From Xenophilus sp. E41 (GTDB lineage: Bacteria; Pseudomonadota; Gammaproteobacteria; Burkholderiales; Burkholderiaceae_C): a stretch of DNA of 64,000 bases. Below the pieces are notes generated by a model. It was not told the origin of the DNA. It searched no databases and worked only from the letters and a program-made list of their open reading frames with translations. The position numbers and the translations under genes are program-made. Each line of letters opens with the position of its first letter. Position 1 is the stretch's first letter. Of this stretch, positions 62,273 to 64,000 are shown one piece after another. The DNA is taken from NCBI RefSeq assembly GCF_003671765.1, contig NZ_QPIB01000041.1:1-64000 (forward strand), written 5' to 3'.

Positions 62273-62293
62273 AATCCGCTTTTTTCCGCGACG

Positions 62294-63385
62294 ATGTTAT
62301 TCCATTCCTCTCTACGCAAGGAGCTGTCGCGCAGCTTCGGGGCGACCCTGGTGGTGCTGGTCACGATCGTCATGACGATCATCCTGATCCGCACCCTGGG
62401 CCTCGCATCCAAGGGCAGCGTCAACCCATCCGACGTCTTCCTGGTCATGGCTTACACGGTGATCGGCTACATGCCGACCATCCTGAGTCTGAGCCTGTTC
62501 ATCGCCATCGTCGGCACCCTCTCGCGCATGTACCGCGACAGCGAGATGGTGATCTGGTTCTCCGCGGGCCGGGGCCTGGCCGACCTGGTGCGGCCGCTCT
62601 TCCAGTTCGCCTGGCCGGTGCTCATCCTGATCGGCGCACTGGCCTTCGTCGGCTGGCCCTGGGCCAATTCGCAGACCCAGGGCATGCGCGACCAGTACGA
62701 GCGCCGCAGCGACATCGATCGCGTCGCGCCGGGACAGTTCCAGGAGTCGGCCGCGCGCAACCGCGTCTTCTACATCGACAAGGACTCGGCCGACACCACG
62801 ACGGCCTCCAACGTCTTCATCTCCTCGCTCGAGCGCAACATGCAGATCGTGACCTCCGCCAAGAGCGGCACGGTCGAACCGATGTACGGCTCGCGCTACC
62901 TTGTGCTGCGGCACGGCCAGCGGCTGGAGAGCCCCTTCGACAAGACAGGCCTGAAGATCAGCGAGTTCGACACCTACGGCGCGCGGGTAGGCGGCAGCAG
63001 CGCGCTGCTCGGCGACGGGCCACCGCCGCGGGCCCTGTCCACGTTGCAGTTGCTGGCCGACCGGTCGCCGCCGGCACTTGGCGAGTTCGGCTGGCGCCTC
63101 GGCATGGTGCTGGCCGCCGTCAACTTCGTGCTGCTGGCCCTGGTGGTCTCCGGCGTCAATCCGCGCGTGGGGCGAAGCGGCAACCTGCTGTTCGCGCTGT
63201 TCTGCTTCGTCCTCTACTACAACCTGCTCAACCTGGGGCAGAACTGGGTGGGTGCCGGCCGCTTCAACGTCGGCGCCTTCCTGCTCGCGCTGCATGGCGG
63301 CGTCCTCGTGCTCGTGCTGGCCTGGCTGGCCAAGCGCCACACCCACTGGACGCTGCGCCGCGCTCTGCGTCCTGCTGCCCGCTGA
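62294..63385 (+). CDS. lptF: LPS export permease LptF
   Basis: This 363-residue YjgP/YjgQ-family inner-membrane protein of the LptB2FG complex extracts lipopolysaccharide. It has six predicted membrane segments (three before about residue 110, three after about 260), with a periplasmic beta-jellyroll domain between (about 120-260) that hands LPS to LptC. The ATG at 62294 opens MLFHSSLRKELSRSFGATL. lptG follows immediately. The gene is divergent from pepA, a conserved arrangement. Confidence 0.95.
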   Translation: MLFHSSLRKELSRSFGATLVVLVTIVMTIILIRTLGLASKGSVNPSDVFLVMAYTVIGYMPTILSLSLFIAIVGTLSRMYRDSEMVIWFSAGRGLADLVRPLFQFAWPVLILIGALAFVGWPWANSQTQGMRDQYERRSDIDRVAPGQFQESAARNRVFYIDKDSADTTTASNVFISSLERNMQIVTSAKSGTVEPMYGSRYLVLRHGQRLESPFDKTGLKISEFDTYGARVGGSSALLGDGPPPRALSTLQLLADRSPPALGEFGWRLGMVLAAVNFVLLALVVSGVNPRVGRSGNLLFALFCFVLYYNLLNLGQNWVGAGRFNVGAFLLALHGGVLVLVLAWLAKRHTHWTLRRALRPAAR

Positions 63386-63388
63386 ACC

Positions 63389-64000
63389 GTGAAAACGATC
63401 CGCCGTCTCATCTACCTGGAGGTGCTCAAGGCCGTCGGCTTCGTCACCTTCGGCTTCCTGTGCCTGTTCTTCTTCTTCGATTTCGTCGACGAGCTGCAAT
63501 CGGTCGGCAAGGCCAACGCGCTGGGCTACGGCCTGCCGCAGGCGCTGCTGTACGTGACGCTGCTGGTGCCGAGCCACCTCTACGAGCTGCTGCCCATCAC
63601 GGTGCTGATCGGCACCATCTTCGTGATGGCCAACCTGGCCCGCACGTCTGAATACACCATCCTGCGCACGAGCGGCCTCGGGCCCTGGCGCGCGCTGCGC
63701 ACCCTGCTGCTGCTCGGCCTCGCCTTCGTGATGCTGACCTTCGCGATCGGCGACTACATCGCGCCGGCTTCGGACCGCGCCGCCCAGTTGCTCAAGTCCC
63801 GCTACCAGGGCTACCTGGCCACCGCGGGGCTGACCGGCGGCTGGCTGAAGGAGAAGCGCGACGACCACTCCTATGCCGCCAACGTGCTGTCGATCGACAA
63901 GCACGGCGTGCTCAAGCAGCCGCGCATCTTCGAGTTCGACGAGCGTGGTTTTCTCGTCTCGCAGACGAACGCGGAGTCCGCCCGCATCGCCAACGGCGTC
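63389..64000 (+). CDS. lptG: LPS export permease LptG, N-terminal part
   Basis: A GTG at 63389, three bases after the lptF stop, opens KTIRRLIYLEVLKAVGFVTFGF, a YjgQ-type start. The first 204 codons to the window edge give three membrane segments (about 10-40, 60-90, 100-120) and part of the periplasmic domain. It completes the lptFG pair. The C-terminal third lies beyond the window. Confidence 0.93.
   Translation, partial: MKTIRRLIYLEVLKAVGFVTFGFLCLFFFFDFVDELQSVGKANALGYGLPQALLYVTLLVPSHLYELLPITVLIGTIFVMANLARTSEYTILRTSGLGPWRALRTLLLLGLAFVMLTFAIGDYIAPASDRAAQLLKSRYQGYLATAGLTGGWLKEKRDDHSYAANVLSIDKHGVLKQPRIFEFDERGFLVSQTNAESARIANGV

Overview
The window reads as part of the chromosome of a high-GC betaproteobacterium, most likely a member of the Comamonadaceae (Variovorax/Acidovorax/Hydrogenophaga-like). 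This is inferred from gene content and order (guaBA beside a DUF4124 protein, rnfH-ratA-smpB, rimP-nusA-infB-rbfA-truB-typA, yejABEF beside fabI) and from the protein sequences. No 16S gene is present to confirm it.

Bases 1 to about 18,550 are a mobile region inserted at the 3' end of guaA. The left 3.9 kb is the right-hand part of a class 1 integron on a Tn402-type transposon: the 3' end of sul1, orf5, a tniB truncated by fusion to the 3'-conserved segment, an intact tniA and the terminal repeat IRt. The integrase and cassettes lie outside the window. The transposon sits in an IncP-1-related backbone with kleE, a serine resolvase, a two-gene HTH unit, trbL/trbK/trbJ, a TraI relaxase, traJ, an oriT of IncP-1beta type, traL, traK, an AlpA-like regulator, a RepA-type initiator with an array of 17-bp iterons, a novel HTH/zinc-type protein and a tyrosine integrase next to guaA. 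Three perfect KorB operators (TTTAGC[C/G]GCTAAA) are present but no korB is seen. The region looks like an integrated plasmid or mobilizable island that kept oriT, relaxosome genes and an origin but lost most of the mating-pair apparatus.

From 18.5 kb onward the sequence is a conventional chromosome. It holds GMP synthesis (guaBA), tmRNA partner smpB with ratA/rnfH, an ECF sigma/anti-sigma pair, small secreted proteins, the translation operon rimP-nusA-infB-rbfA-truB-typA, a peptide/microcin-type ABC importer (yejABEF) interrupted by a Phd/VapC-type toxin-antitoxin pair, fabI, a periplasmic minimal DNA ligase, and a 2-aminoethylphosphonate uptake and degradation cluster. The phosphonate cluster contains phnX, an FAD oxidoreductase, a fused permease, an ATPase and a binding protein, with a divergent GntR regulator, a PhnZ-like HD oxygenase and an EamA exporter. 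Beyond it lie a class III basic amino acid decarboxylase, nfeD plus an SPFH protein, tRNA-Ser(GGA), a branched-chain amino acid binding-protein gene broken by one amber codon, holC, pepA, lptF and the start of lptG.

Other structures worth attention are three copies of a palindromic CGCGAAGG-rich element inside operons, a terminator-like hairpin between the rimP-operon promoter and rimP, overlapping divergent start codons of yejA and fabI, a 13-bp inverted repeat upstream of the AlpA-like operon, and repeated ATACCATG boxes beside the integrase.
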